Below, in pieces: positions 1 through 10,906 of a stretch of DNA of 64,000 bases (position 1 is the stretch's first letter; each line of letters begins with the position of its first letter). The stretch is taken from positions 22,356,001 through 22,420,000 of the forward strand of contig CM064428.1 of the NCBI GenBank assembly GCA_032690845.1. Reading direction: 5' to 3'. Under the pieces are notes generated by a model, which was not told the DNA's origin, made no database searches, and saw only the letters and a program-made list of their open reading frames with translations. The position numbers and the translations under genes are program-made. This DNA comes from Eleusine coracana subsp. coracana. Taxonomy: Eukaryota > Streptophyta > Magnoliopsida > Poales > Poaceae.

Positions 1-818
1 AAAGATGCAGCAAAAACATGGTACATTCGCCATGTTGAGGATGCTGAAGGAAGTTTGCCCTCCTTGAGAGAATTTTTCTGCAAGAAGTTCTTTCCGCTCT
101 CAAAGATAATTGAATTATGGAGGAAGTTAATAAATTTCGAGCAAAAGGATCAAGAACCACTGGGAGCTGCTTGGGAGAGATTGCTTTCATGCACCACCAT
201 GGGCCCAGACTTAGGACTACCCGAATGTATGCTATTGCAACATTTCGTTTGGGGACTTAAGCCCGAGCGCGCCAAATTCCTGGATATAGCTGCTGGTGGA
301 GCATTTGTGTATACCACACCTATTGAAGGAAAGAGGATTCTAGCCAAAATTCTTTGTAACCTCAAAGATTATCAGCCTACACCTTCAGAAGACCAGTCAG
401 AGGATGCACATTTAGCCGACCTCTCCCCTATCATCTCCACACCAGATCCCCCAATCATAGAAGAGGTCGATTGTTCTCCAACATTTAACACTTTGGACCC
501 ATACCTAATTCGCCATGAATCACCCTTCTCTCTACAAGAAGCAGAGGTCGAACCATTGCCTCTTCCTAAAATTTGAGAGGACAACAACGATCTCTCAGAT
601 ATTGGAAATGTCCGAACAATGCCAGTAGAGAGGAGAATGGATTTCACACCTGTGGAGCCAGAGGAACCCGATTGGGAAGAGAGAGAGATTTAGAAGGAAT
701 AACTTTTTAACCTCTCTTCCATTTTAAGTCAGGAATGGACAGATGAATCCCGAGCTGATCCTAATCCAGTCATTTTTAGATCAGAGGCCCCCAAGATCTC
801 AATAGAAAACAAGCAATT
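1..818 (+). pseudogene. Athila gag, 3' part
   Basis: This is the C-terminal half of an Athila capsid protein, which packages element RNA in the cytoplasm. The reading frame is already open at base 1. It shows the retrotransposon gag pattern W-x-x-L-x-x-F-x-x-x-F-F-P followed by a helix-rich block and a C-L-L-Q-H-F-x-x-G-L motif, which recurs in the second Athila copy at 24872-25710. Nonsense codons occur at 574-576 (TGA), 691-693 (TAG) and 700-702 (TAA). After them the frame runs on into the protease region, so gag and pol were one ORF. The N-terminus is outside the window. Confidence 0.85.
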
Positions 819-2487
819 CTTGCACGTGGATACTCACTACGATCTCCGGGCCAAGATAAATTTTATGACAAAATCAGCAGCAAGCACCCTACATCTCTCA
901 GGATTATGGAATAAATCCTCAAAGATGCTTCGGTTAGAAAAGGAAGTCTATTTGTGCATAGGGGTTGTTCCTGATATTGAAGTAAACATCAATGGCAACT
1001 CCTTTGCTCTAGATTTCCACATCTTCGATGTGCCAGATCAGACCTTTGCACTCATTGGCATGCCCGTTATGCACCTCACAAAGTCCCAAGGAGACATGCT
1101 ATCATTCTCACTTGGTGAATCTTCATATACAATGGACATCACGAAATCAATGAACTCAGTCTCTGAGCCATCGACCAAACCAAATATCACGGAGGAAATT
1201 CTATCTGCCAACACTGCAATAGCCTCCCAGACCATTGAGCTAGAAGAAATGGCCCAACACTTTACAGAGGAGGAGCAGGAGGAAGGTTTTGTTGAACTCG
1301 ACAAAAACGAGCCAACAGCCCCTCCAACCATTGAGCTTAAGCCACTTCCTTCCGGTCTCAAGTATGCCTTCCTGCACGGCAACCAGAACACACCCATTAT
1401 TGTCAGTGACCAGCTCTCCCCCGAGGAAGAAGCTAAGTTAGTTGCTATGTTGGAAGAATATAAGTCAGTCATTGGGTATTCCCTGGCTGACATAAAGGGA
1501 ATAAGCCCCAGTTTCTGCACCCATCGCATCCCCATGGAGCCAGACATTAAGCCCACAAGAGAGCATCAGAGACGACTCAATAACGCAATGTGGGAAGTCG
1601 TCAAGAAGGAAATTCTAAATCTCTTGAAGGCCAGAATTATCTACCCAATCCAAGATAGCCAGTGGGTTAGCCCAGTTCAAGTTGTTCCCAAGAAGGGAGG
1701 AATGACAGTTGTCAAAAATGAGAGGAATGAATTGATTTCCCAACGTACAGTTACGGGTTCGCGCATGTGCATAGATTATAGAAAACTCAACAAGGCGACC
1801 CGTAAAGATCATTACCCACTCCCTTTCATTGATGAGATGCTTGAGCGCTTAGCAAAGCATTCATTCTTCTGCTTCTTGGATGGTTTCTCGGGATTCCACC
1901 AGATTCCTATCCACCCAGAGGACCAAGAAAAGACAACTTTTACTTGCCCCTATGGCACTTTTGCATACCGACGGATGCCATTCGGACTTTGCAATGCACC
2001 AGCCTCCTTCCAAAGATGCATGATGGCCATCTTCTCAGACTTAATAGAAAAGGTCATGGAAGTTTTCATGGATGACTTTTCTGTCTATGGTACAACCTTT
2101 AAGACATGTCTGAACAATTTAGAGAAAGTCTTAACAAGATGCAAAGAGAAAGACCTTGTTCTCAACTGGGAGAAGTGCCATTTCATGGTGAAAGAAGGAA
2201 TTGTCCTAGGACACAAGATCTCGTCAAAAGGGATAGAGGTGGATAAAGCAAAAATAGAGGTGATCGACTCCTTGCCACCACCATCTAATGTCAAGGGAAT
2301 CCGCAGTTTCCTCGGCCATGCCGGTTTCTATAGGAGATTTATCAAGAATTTCTCTCAAATATTCAGACCCTTGACAAACCTCCTTGCCAAGGACACTCCG
2401 TTCAACTTTGATGAAGAATGCATGGCAGCATTTGAGAGGCTAAAAAAGGCCTTAGTCACAGCCCCTATTATCCAGCCACCAAATTAG
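819..2487 (+). pseudogene. Athila protease region and reverse transcriptase
   Basis: This is the polyprotein segment with an aspartic-protease-like region (about 820-1130) and the reverse transcriptase (about 1500-2487), which copies element RNA to cDNA in cytoplasmic particles. RT shows the primer-grip and fingers region, the C-I-D-Y-R-K-L-N motif near 1770, and the catalytic F-M-D-D at 2065-2076. I do not see a convincing D-[ST]-G protease triad, so the protease is assigned by position. The frame ends at a TAG (2485-2487) within the conserved RT-RNase H connection. Upstream and downstream parts share this frame, so the TAG is a point mutation, not a natural end. Confidence 0.88.
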
Positions 2488-2832
2488 GAGTTACCCTTCG
2501 AGATCATGTGCGACGTAAGTGATTACGCCGTTGGAGCTGTCTTAGGACAATGCAAGGACAAAAAGTATTATGCAATCTCCTATGCAAGTAAGACTCTGAC
2601 AGGCCCCCAGCTCAACTATGCCACCACATAAAAGGAGCTATTAGCAGTTGTCTTTGCCATTGACAAATTCAGATCTTATTTGGTTGGGTCAAAGGTCATC
2701 ATATATACATACCATGCAACCCTCAAGTACCTTTTGACAAAGAAAGATGCTAAGCCTCGACTCATTCGTTGGATCCTTCTCCTTTAAGAATTCGACATAG
2801 AAATCCGGGATAAAAGGGGAGTCGAGAATTCA
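2488..2832 (+). pseudogene. Athila RNase H, three nonsense codons
   Basis: This is the RNase H domain, which degrades the RNA strand of the RNA-DNA hybrid. It is visible in the same frame as RT: the M-C-D-x-S-D-Y-A-V-G-A-V-L-G block follows 2488, then the K-E-L-L-A-V-V motif after 2631. Stops at 2485-2487 (TAG), 2629-2631 (TAA) and 2785-2787 (TAA) bound and break it. The short A-D-H-L-S-R-L motif at about 2833-2853 marks its end and the start of the integrase segment. No indel is needed to join the blocks. Confidence 0.85.
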
Positions 2833-4218
2833 GTGGCTGATCATCTTTCCCGCTTACAAAATTCAAGCCAAGATGAGCTACCTATAGACAACTATCTCAG
2901 GGATGACACTCTTTTAAAAGTCCCATTCATAGACCCCTGGTATGCAAATATTGTCAACTTCCTCGTAGCGGGGTACATAGCACCAGGGGCAGATCGAAAG
3001 AAGATCATAAGAGACAGTCGGATAGACCTTTGGGATGACCCCTACCTCTTTCGAGTATGCTCAGATGGTCTGCTAAGAAGATGTGTTCCCATACAAGACA
3101 CTCTAAAAATCTTGGAAAGATGTCACTCATCCCCTTACGGAGGACACTATGGAGCATTCCGTAGAAATGCTAAGGTATGGCAAAGTGGATTTTTCTGGCC
3201 TACCATGCACCAAGATGCAAAAGATTTTGTGCGGCGATGTCCCAGATGCCAAAAACATGGAAATATCAACTCAAGAGATGCTATGCCTCTCACCAACAAT
3301 CTGCAAGTTGATATTTTTGATGTTTGGGGAATTGACTATATGGGACCCTTCCCAAACTCTGAAGGATTCGAGTATATCTTAGTGGCTGTGGATTACGTCT
3401 CGAAGTGGGTAGAAGCAATGCCATGTAGGGCAGCAGACTCAAAGCATGCTACCAAGATGTTCAATGAGTTCAATTCCCCATGGTACTGGGTACCGCGAGT
3501 AATGATAAGTGATGGAGGCTCCCACTTCATTGACCGCACCTTTAGAAAAGCTCTGAGCAAACTGGGGGTGGATCACTGAGTTGCCACACCATACCATCCT
3601 CAAACTAGTGGCCAAGTGGAAACCTCCAATAAGCAGATTAAGAACATCTTATAGAAGACAGTAAATGAAATGGGAAAGACCTGGGCACCCAAACTCCATG
3701 AAGCACTCTGGGCCTATCGGACAGCCTACAAAATCCCCATAGGGATGACACCATATCAATTAGTTTATGGTAAAACATGTCACCTGCCGGTGGAAATGGA
3801 GTTCAAAGCACACTGGGCCATAAGAAAATGGAATACGGACCTAACCGCAGCAGGGGTTAAGGGGCAAATCCAGCTGGCAGAATTAGATGAATGGAGAGAG
3901 AAAGCCTACCACAGCTCCAAGTTATACAAAGAAAGATCCAAAAGGTGGCATGATTAACGGATTCGCCAAAAGGAATTCACAGAGGGAGATAAGGTACTAC
4001 TTTTAACTCCCGTGTTAAACTTTTTGGTCATGGTAAACTTAGGAGTAAATGGGAAGGCCCATTCACGGTGCTAAATGTCTCCTCCCATGGGGCTGTCACT
4101 TTGTAAAGTGATGACAGAAATATTTTTAAAGTAAACGGCCATAGGCTCAAAATCTTTTTAGAGCCAAGGAAACCAGAGTTCGAGGAAATAGATGTCCTCG
4201 AATTCAGTCCTACTTAAG
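2833..4218 (+). pseudogene. Athila integrase
   Basis: The integrase inserts element cDNA into the chromosome in the nucleus. Visible parts are the zinc-binding region ending in R-C-P-R-C-Q-K-H (about 3235-3255), the first catalytic Asp in G-I-D-Y-M-G-P-F (about 3330), the second in I-S-D-G-G-S-H-F (about 3507) and the Glu in G-Q-V-E (about 3610). Stops lie at 3577-3579 (TGA), 3652-3654 (TAG) and 3955-3957 (TAA). After about 3990 the C-terminal K-W-E-G-P-F block continues in another frame, which points to a one-base indel. The region between the two catalytic Asp residues contains an atypical W-Y-W insertion-like stretch. Confidence 0.87.
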
Positions 4219-4309
4219 CAAACCTGTTTGCATCTATGGTCTAACCCCGACCTTAATTGGGGTTTATCTTTTCTCCCGTCACAAATTCAAAAAAAAAAAC
4301 ATCGGGTGG

Positions 4310-4400
4310 CATAGTGCCCCGGGCGGCCCAGGGCATGACCTGGCACGGCCTAGTACGCCGGGCGGCTTAGCCTGCCGGGCGGCAAACCCCGCAGGGCGGC
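4310..4400 (+). repeat. Degenerate 17-bp GC-rich minisatellite (copy 1)
   Basis: Units of 17 bp centred on GCCGGGCGGC can be laid end to end, for example three consecutive units within about 4350-4400. Scattered further copies occur at 4493, 4848, 4865 and 4946. The same unit forms the cleaner array at 5964-6065. Confidence 0.7.
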
Positions 4401-4987
4401 CTGGCCTACCACCCCGGCCTCTGAGGCGCAGACAATCACATAGGGTTTTGAAACCCCGCCGAGCGGCCAACCCCGCCGCACGGCGGCACGAGCCGGGCGG
4501 CGACAACAAACTTTCAAATTTGCGCCCCGCCTTCACGCCAAACCCGGAGAGGTCTTCGCCGACTCCAACCCTATCCCTCCCATAGGTTTCAACATTCTTC
4601 CTCTTGAAAAAGACCCTAATGCCTTGATCCCTTCACAGCCAATGAAACCCATGGCCGGATCCCCTGAAATGAACAAAAATAGAGAGTTCTTAGCCACCTC
4701 TGGGGCTCCTCAAGCCAAGTCCAACCGGAAGAACATGGCCCCTCCTAGTGATCGCCTTGCCCGTCGTTTGATCCTCAAAGAAATCTCTGATGACGAGCCT
4801 CCTAAGCCTTTGACCAACATCTGGCCGATCGGGCCATCTTGCATGCCGCCGGGCGGCATCCCCCGCCGGGCGGCATGGCCCTCGCCGAGCGGCGACACCC
4901 CCATGAGCTGGCAATGGATCCTGCTGACAGGCATCACCCGCCAGGCCGGGCGGCAGCTCCCGCTGGCCGGCGTCGCCCGTTAGGCTA

Positions 4988-5665
4988 ACTGGAGGTAATG
5001 CACCCCGGGGACTCTCCCCCTTGCGCGCCATCGGGAAGGGAAAGCAGTTTCGCCCTGCAACCCCAACCCGCGCAACCACGGGCCAGCTCATGCCCCGGAA
5101 GGACGCCGATGCCAGACCTAGCTCTCCAAACCTCCCAACGCCAACCCCTGCGATCGCTATGGGAGTCACACACCGAGCCGCCATTCAGATGGAGGAAGGG
5201 ATGGCCTTAGTCCGCTATGAACAGATCGGCAAGCAAGTAGTTTCTAGCTCGGAGGAAACCTCTGGAAATGGTAGCCCCCCTCCCTATGTTGTTCATGGCC
5301 ATAAAACGGCCACCGGCTACGGGAAGGTGCTGTACCAGAAGGTTCCGCCGGGGACGATCGTCGAGTCCACTGACTCCACGCCCCCTAGGCCTAGGCGCCG
5401 CCCCTCTCCTCCACCGATCCGTGGACCACCTGGTGGAATGGAATTTAGTGATCCAAGTGATGATGAGATAGGCGCTCTATGGAAGGCAGTGAAGGGGCTT
5501 TGGCAGCAGGTGGACAAGATTGAGGATCGGATGGGGGAAGAGCACCTAAGGCGAGAGGTGCTTGAAGATGATGTGGAGTGGCTACACAAGGGTCTAGGAT
5601 GTAAGATTAAGCACGTAGCCACGGTGGCCGGGCATCCAGACGTTTACTATCTACCTCGCCCATAG
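4988..5665 (+). CDS. Athila downstream ORF of unknown function
   Basis: This reading frame of about 214 codons lies between pol and the 3' LTR, in the place of the Athila env-like ORF. I do not recognise a catalytic domain. The first third is basic and proline-rich. A Pro/Arg-rich hinge at about 5370-5430 is followed by an acidic helix with coiled-coil character (residues about 150-190). No signal peptide or transmembrane helix is visible, so an envelope role is not supported. The start is uncertain: a Met near 5021 opens the longest frame, but a later Met near 5202 sits just before the better-ordered part. An additional open frame 4624-4983 lies upstream and may be a broken N-terminal part. 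Confidence 0.5.
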   Translation, partial: TGGNAPRGLSPLRAIGKGKQFRPATPTRATTGQLMPRKDADARPSSPNLPTPTPAIAMGVTHRAAIQMEEGMALVRYEQIGKQVVSSSEETSGNGSPPPYVVHGHKTATGYGKVLYQKVPPGTIVESTDSTPPRPRRRPSPPPIRGPPGGMEFSDPSDDEIGALWKAVKGLWQQVDKIEDRMGEEHLRREVLEDDVEWLHKGLGCKIKHVATVAGHPDVYYLPRP

Positions 5666-5963
5666 AGTCCTTTTTATTTTCTTTGGCGCTTAGCTTTATT
5701 TCCTTCATTGCATTCCTTTTAATTATTCATTAGTTCAATTCATTAATTAATTTCATTATTCCAATGAAGTAGTGCGCCAGGACTCTATGAATAAAATTTA
5801 AAGATTATTTGTGTGTTTACTTCAACATATTTTTTTGGATCTATGTGGAAACACATAGGTCGGACTTTGTATCTCACAGAACGATCGAGTCTCATGACAA
5901 GCCAGGAAAACGGTCAAAATCTCGACGAATGACACACTAGCGCGCCCCACAGTAAAGTAAATA

Positions 5964-6065
5964 CCACCGGGCGGCGTGACCCACCGGGCAGCCAAGCCCG
6001 CCGGGCGTCACAACCCTCCGGGCGACATACCCCGCCAGGCGGCACGACCCGCCGGGCGGCATGAC
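5964..6065 (+). repeat. 17-bp GC-rich minisatellite, six units
   Basis: Six consecutive 17-bp units start at 5964, 5981, 5998, 6015, 6032 and 6049, each built as CC-N-CCGGGCGGC-type core plus a variable five-base tail. The unit is not a multiple of three, so it is not coding. The reverse complement of the same core recurs in the LTR (7740-7990). Confidence 0.9.
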
Positions 6066-7233
6066 TCGCTACGACCTAGGTCACCCTGTCAATTCGAGAG
6101 GTATGGGCATAGCTGGCTATTCTAATTTTAACCAGAACCACTTTTAATACTAAAAATGTTTAACTTGGTATTATGAATTTACACCTACCAATCATGCTTG
6201 TTGTAGAAAGGTAACCCCTTGCATTCTCTCATTGCCCTTGGGAAACACTCACCGCATAGGAAAAACCTTGTCTAAACTGTTGATAAATGAGATATAATAA
6301 TGGAGAAATTAATCATTCTAAAGAACAAGTGATAATTCTTTCTTTTCCTTTTCTTACAAATAAGAACTCCAGACTCACAATATTCTCAACGATGATTTTA
6401 TTCCTACCATAGCCAGATGATGCTTTTAATGAAAACCTATTACTTTCGCTACTTTTATCTTCATTGAACTTCGTCAAATATCGTGACCCTTGCGAGACTT
6501 CTATACTGGAAGTCCATGTGCACACTCATACCACCCCATATTTCGAAACTTCTATACTGGAAGTTCACTTCAACTATCCCCATAACCATTCATTACATAA
6601 CATGCTCCACCACATATGATGGTCCCTCTCCAAAAAAAAATCATTGTAAAAAGAGCTATGGGCTATTTCAAAAAAAAAAAATTTGTGAGTCATGAACAGC
6701 CCATGATCTCCTTCATACAAGAGAGAGAGAGGAATCACTTCAAAAATGAGCATCCACAATCTTTCATTCATCCATACACTCCATCATCATGCACATGACT
6801 TGATCATAACTCATGACCTGTTTTCTCCATGGATCCATTATTTGACTTAGTGATAAATGAAGTACAAGTATGCGGCCTCAATATTCCCCGCCTTAAGCTC
6901 CACATAAGCCTTAACACATAGGGAAATTTTGGCCACTGGCCATTGAGAGGAATCATACCAACTTGAGTGACTTGAGAGCATCAATCGAGAATAACTTGTG
7001 ATTTGGAGTTCTGTTTTATTTGAAAGAACAAATCAAATTTAAGTTCCTTGGGAAATAGTAAGATTTGATTTCACTTTGTTGTTCCATTTCTCAACTTTTG
7101 AAGACAAGGTTTTTAGCCACTTAAAACCCCTTGGGCATGGGGAGTCATGGATAATCTTTATATATACAAAGCATGTTGGGAACTACTCCTTTTTTCCTCA
7201 TTTCTACTTTGCTCAGGACAACAAAGTCCTAAG

Positions 7234-7249
7234 CGTGGGGGCCGGGGGG
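7234..7249 (+). promoter_or_regulatory. Athila polypurine tract
   Basis: A G-rich run ending in GGGGGCCGGGGGG lies directly against the TGTTGGTA start of the LTR. It is the expected plus-strand priming site, although it is interrupted by CC. Confidence 0.7.
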
Positions 7250-8821
7250 TGTTGGTAGTCTTTATTTCCGTGTCTAAGCATACCAAATAAACTTTGAAAA
7301 GTATGAAACTCTTGGAAAGAACCCTAATCCTTAATAGAACTAAGTAGTTCCACGAGTTTTGGTGAGATATGTGCTTGCAGGGTCAAAAGAGCCAAAAATA
7401 TGCAAAAACATGAAGAAACGCCCCGTCGGCCGATTCTGTCGTAAAATATCAGGCCGACAGGGACGTTTGAGGCTGAAATCAGGGCCCGACAGGGTCGTGA
7501 TGGCTGAAATCAGAACCCAACCAACCGGGTCATATCAGGCTGAAATCAGCCAGACGGTTGGTCGAAATAGGGTCATCATGAGGCTGATCATGCAACCCGG
7601 CCGATCCTACAGAACACCCTACCATGAAGCTGTTTTGTTCCCCCGGACTAAAAGCAATGGAATATGGCTAAGGAAAAAGGGTCCACAAGTGGCCTAACCG
7701 GAAGAAGTCACGGGGCGACTCAAAGGGGGGTCGTCACTCGGCCCAGCCTGCCGCCCGGCCTAGGTATGCCGCCCGGGGTTGCCAGTCCAAGAGGCCCATG
7801 AAGCCTACCGGCCCCAAAATGAAGAAGTCGGTAGCCACCGACCCAACAACCGACATTGGGGTAAAATGTGAGCCATCCGATGGAAGTCGGTCAGGAAACC
7901 GACATAATCCAAGGGCCGCCCGGCCTGGACCGCCGCCCGGCATACCCAGCCGCCCGGCGTGGCCCACTGCCCGGCAAACCGACTTTTGCCCACCTACTCT
8001 CCTCCACCTCTAAATGCATGCCAGCCCATTGCCACGGGGGGGGGGGGAGAGAAGAGGATTTCTGAAGAAATAAGTACTAGTTCAAAATTTTACCCAAGTA
8101 GAAGAGTAGAGGTGTAGGAGGAGGAGGAGTTTAGGATGCTGTCTCCTTCAACTTGTGCCTCGGGGATGGAGCTCCTACGTGAGTAATCTCCCTCGTGTTC
8201 GGGGTCGGGTAACATGTAGTGGAATCTTTGCCCAAGTAATAAAGTGAGTATTTCTATCCTTTTATTCTGTGGGATCCTCGTACACAACTTTATATTGCTT
8301 TGTAGCAATATCTTGTTATGTTTACCAATTCTAGAACTGGTATGAAAGTCTATGTTTAGATGTGGTGTTTAGACTTAGCTTTCCTTGGATTGCATTCGTC
8401 CCCACGGGCTGTGTGGTAGGTCGCAGGTGGTGACAGCCTTGTCCGTCCAATATTGAATTCCACCACGTTCGGGAAGTCTCAAGCAGGGTTGTCTAGCGTT
8501 AACGTGCCCACTAGTATTTGTGGTTAGTTATCGACCCTTACCTATGGATCATTATCGTGCCCCGAAGCAGATATTTAGAAATAGAATTCTCACTAAGTTA
8601 CTTGGATAGAGTTCACTACATTAGATTACCTGGCCTGGGGACTTCTTCTCCCTATAGAGTACACTTTGTTCTGCCCCTTCATCGCTAGGTCTTGATAGAT
8701 TAGGAGTGACACTCTACTCGTTCCCTGTGGAAATTGATACTCTAGAATACTCCCAGGTGAAGGCTACGTTGGCATCTGTACACTTGTAGATTTTTCCTGT
8801 TAGGCTTAAGAACAGCCAACA
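7250..8821 (+). repeat. Athila 3' LTR (1572 bp)
   Basis: The LTR starts TGTTGGTA and ends GCCAACA, matching inverted termini. The last 120 bp read like other grass Athila LTR ends (TTCCCTGTGG ... ATACTCCCAGGTGAAGGCTAC) and match, in reverse, the second Athila LTR near 25800-25900. Inside are short repeats of GGCTGAAATCAG (7440-7560), 17-bp GCCGCCCGGC units (about 7740-7780 and 7915-7985) and a G-tract at 8036-8047. Confidence 0.88.
7915..7985 (+). repeat. 17-bp minisatellite in LTR, inverted relative to the 3' UTR array
   Basis: At least four consecutive 17-bp units carry the core GCCGCCCGGC, the exact reverse complement of the GCCGGGCGGC core at 5964-6065. Related units lie near 7745-7780. 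Confidence 0.75.
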
Positions 8822-10286
8822 ATAAGGTTAAAAGAATAACCTGGGGGCCTTCTTAAGTTTAACTCGGCACGTCCTCTTCTTCGAAGAAGTTGACTGAGAA
8901 TCATTCTCCTTCCTCTTCTAGGAAGATTTGCCTGCCCTGTCGGTCTGTTCTGCCACCCCTGCATCACTCTGAGTTTGGCTTGGGGGCTCCGACTGATTTG
9001 AGGGTCGGTCACAGGGAGTAGGGGCGGGTTGACCGACATCAGCAGACAACATTTCTTCATCATCACCCTGATCCCCAACATATTGTCAGTGGCGCCTGAC
9101 AGTTCCCTTCACTAGTTGGCTGGGGGAAGCCAGGGTGACGACTGGATCAACATGCACAGGTTGAGCGCCTGTAGAAGAGCTTGAGCCCCCAGGGCCGATC
9201 TGTGGCGGCTTCTCAACATAGTCTGGTCCCTCGGTATCGGTCGGAGGGAGCGGAGGATGGGATTGCTCAGTATCCAGAACCTACACAAGAGTCAAGACAT
9301 TAAGCAGGACATCAAGACAAGATAATAAGGGATTGCTCAAAGTAGACTGAGGCTTACTAGGGCTCGCATAGTGCCCTTGTTATACGCCTTTTGGACCAAT
9401 AAGTGATCCTGAAGGATATCCCCTTCAAACATCTTCGATAGGCGTTTCCGACGGAGTTCACCATTTGGTGGGTCAGGCACCTCCCTGGTTTCGTCATCGT
9501 CGGCATAGTTCCACGCCGGGTGACTTTGAAGTTTCAAGGGCTGCACTCTGTGTACTATGAAGCTTTTGGCGATGGTGATTCCGTCAATACCTTCAGCTTT
9601 TAAGTCAGAAATCTTCTTCAGCAGAGTGACCACCTGAGGGTCGGTCGGATTGGGCTTCTTCGTCCAATGCGCGAAGGGAATTGCCTTAGCACCCGTGAAG
9701 TCGGCAAGAACAGGGGGAGGGTTGTCACAGTAGAACCACTTATCCTTCCAGTTCTGTTTCCAGTCTTCAACGACACGTTGATGTAGGCTTCCTTCTTGCG
9801 TAACTGGATGCTGATGCCACCTATAGCCACATGATTGTCCTTGGTTGGCAGTGATCGGAGGACGAACATGTGGCAGAATAGATTGAAGTGGGGGGAGAGC
9901 ACCCAAAAATGCTTCGCACAGATGCACAAAGATGGCGATGTGAAGAATAGAGTTGGGATTGAGGTTGACAAGCTCAATCTCATAAAAGAATAGGAGCTCG
10001 CGCAAGAAGCTGTAGCAGGGGACTCCAAAACCATGCTCGAAGAACTAGAGGAACACAACAATCTGTTTATGAATGGGGATGGGGCAAGATTCACGGGGTA
10101 CCTTCTAGTTAATCCGAGCTTGCTCGGGAAGGATGCCGTCGACCACCATCTTATTCATATCAGCTTAGGATAGGCTGCTCTTTGAGGACTCTCGAAGCTG
10201 TTCCGGGATGTCGACCTCCGACGACGAGGATATGGCGGCGGCAGTGGAGTTGCTGGAATGGAAGTGGAAATCTTCTTGCGACCCAT
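8822..10286 (-). pseudogene. Tat antisense gene (aORF) with one visible intron
   Basis: This gene lies on the strand opposite to gag-pol. The likely start is the ATG at 10286-10284, aligned with the start of the homologue at 54837. The N-terminal domain (about 10100-9480) contains F-F-Y-x-I-x-L-V-N-L-N-P-N-S-I-L-H-I followed by a C/F-E-x-F-L-G segment, resembling the plant 'putative gypsy type transposon' domain. A 77-bp intron (9357-9281) follows. The second exon is a low-complexity Pro/Ser part, then a basic nuclear-localisation-like stretch (K-R-K and S-K-K-R) near 8920-8870. A frame break lies near 10150-10020, and nonsense codons occur near 9103 (TGA) and 8920 (TAG). The Athila insertion at 8821 removes the rest. 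Antisense ORFs are known in Tat-lineage elements, but their function is unknown. Confidence 0.75.
9281..9357 (-). other. Intron of Tat-a antisense gene (77 bp)
   Basis: The donor GTAAGC starts at 9357 and the acceptor TTGTGTAG ends at 9281. Splicing joins the frame in phase 0 and keeps it open for about 58 further codons, whereas the unspliced frame stops within the intron. The homologous gene in the third Tat has an intron at the same protein position and phase. Confidence 0.72.
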
Positions 10287-10492
10287 AGCGATGGTTGTTT
10301 TGGGTGCGGCGGATCGAGCGCTGAAACCTAGCAAAAGCTTGGGGGCTAAGTGTGGCGAGATCTACGACGGCCGGAAGCAAAGCGCTAACCCTAGCTGGAG
10401 AAGCAGAGGAGTCGCTGAGCAGAGGAGGCACGAGGAAGATGAAGAGTTCGTGCACAAGTATGGCGTGGACTGAGGGTCAACTTGACGCTGCC

Positions 10493-10500
10493 CTTTTATA
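10493..10500 (-). promoter_or_regulatory. TATA box of the antisense gene
   Basis: The minus strand reads GAGTATAAAAGGGCAGC, a strong TATA box about 207 nt upstream of the proposed ATG at 10286. It lies outside the LTRs, so it would be a promoter private to the antisense gene. Confidence 0.6.
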
Positions 10501-10824
10501 CTCCCGCTTTTTGACCTAGGGGTCCCATGGGCCGGAATGAGCCGTACAGTGATGCAAATTTTTGATTAAGCAGAAGATTAATTAAGGGCCTTAAACATGC
10601 TTAGGGTTTAAAACCTTGAGAAGTAAAACTCGGGGCTTCTTTGATGAGAAGCATTTAAAAGTGTTTAACCGTATCTATATGCTTTGATGATCATATAGCA
10701 AAGGACTTGATGGTCATACGAATATAAGTTCAAAGGTTATGTTATTGATTGAAGTCAATAACTAAGTTGCCAAAATTAGACTTATGGATAGATAGAGTGA
10801 CTAATTATTAGGGAAAAGCTTTGT

Positions 10825-10906
10825 TATGATTGATGTCATTTAGCTTAATACCATTATATGATTGATGTCATATTACTTTACATGGACTGAATATGATTGA
10901 TGTCAT
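10825..10906. repeat. Three spaced copies of TATGATTGATGTCAT
   Basis: Identical 15-mers lie at 10825-10839, 10857-10871 and 10892-10906. The core TGATGTCA resembles a bZIP (TGACGTCA) site. They lie about 330-410 bp upstream of the antisense TATA box. Confidence 0.7.

Larger units (their letters stand above)
4219..7233 (+). other. Athila 3' region between pol and the 3' LTR
   Basis: This long spacer is where Athila elements often carry an extra (envelope-position) ORF. It holds GC-rich CCGGGCGGC-type repeats (4310-5000 and 5964-6065), one ORF (4988-5665, described separately), and from 6100 to 7233 an AT-rich stretch without coding sequence. A short direct repeat (ACTTCTATACTGGAAGT) occurs near 6497 and 6547. 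No membrane segment typical of an envelope protein is apparent. Confidence 0.7.
1..8821 (+). mobile_element. Athila-lineage Ty3/gypsy retrotransposon, 5' end outside window
   Basis: The order is gag remnant, protease region, RT, RNase H, integrase, a 3 kb 3' region with an extra ORF, a polypurine tract and a 1572-bp 3' LTR. The RT block around the F-M-D-D active site and the R-K-L-N-K-A-T-R-K-D-H-Y-P-L-P segment are typical of the Athila lineage. Gag to integrase stays in one frame with about ten nonsense codons and a frameshift only near 3990, so the copy is dead but little rearranged. Its 3' LTR ends at 8821, directly against antisense-gene sequence of a Tat element, so it probably inserted there. 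The 5' LTR and the matching target duplication lie outside the window. Confidence 0.9.

Noticed and set aside
8035..8047. G-run as an alternative Athila polypurine tract
   Set aside because: It lies inside the LTR with no TG start after it; the tract at 7234-7249 fits both LTR termini.
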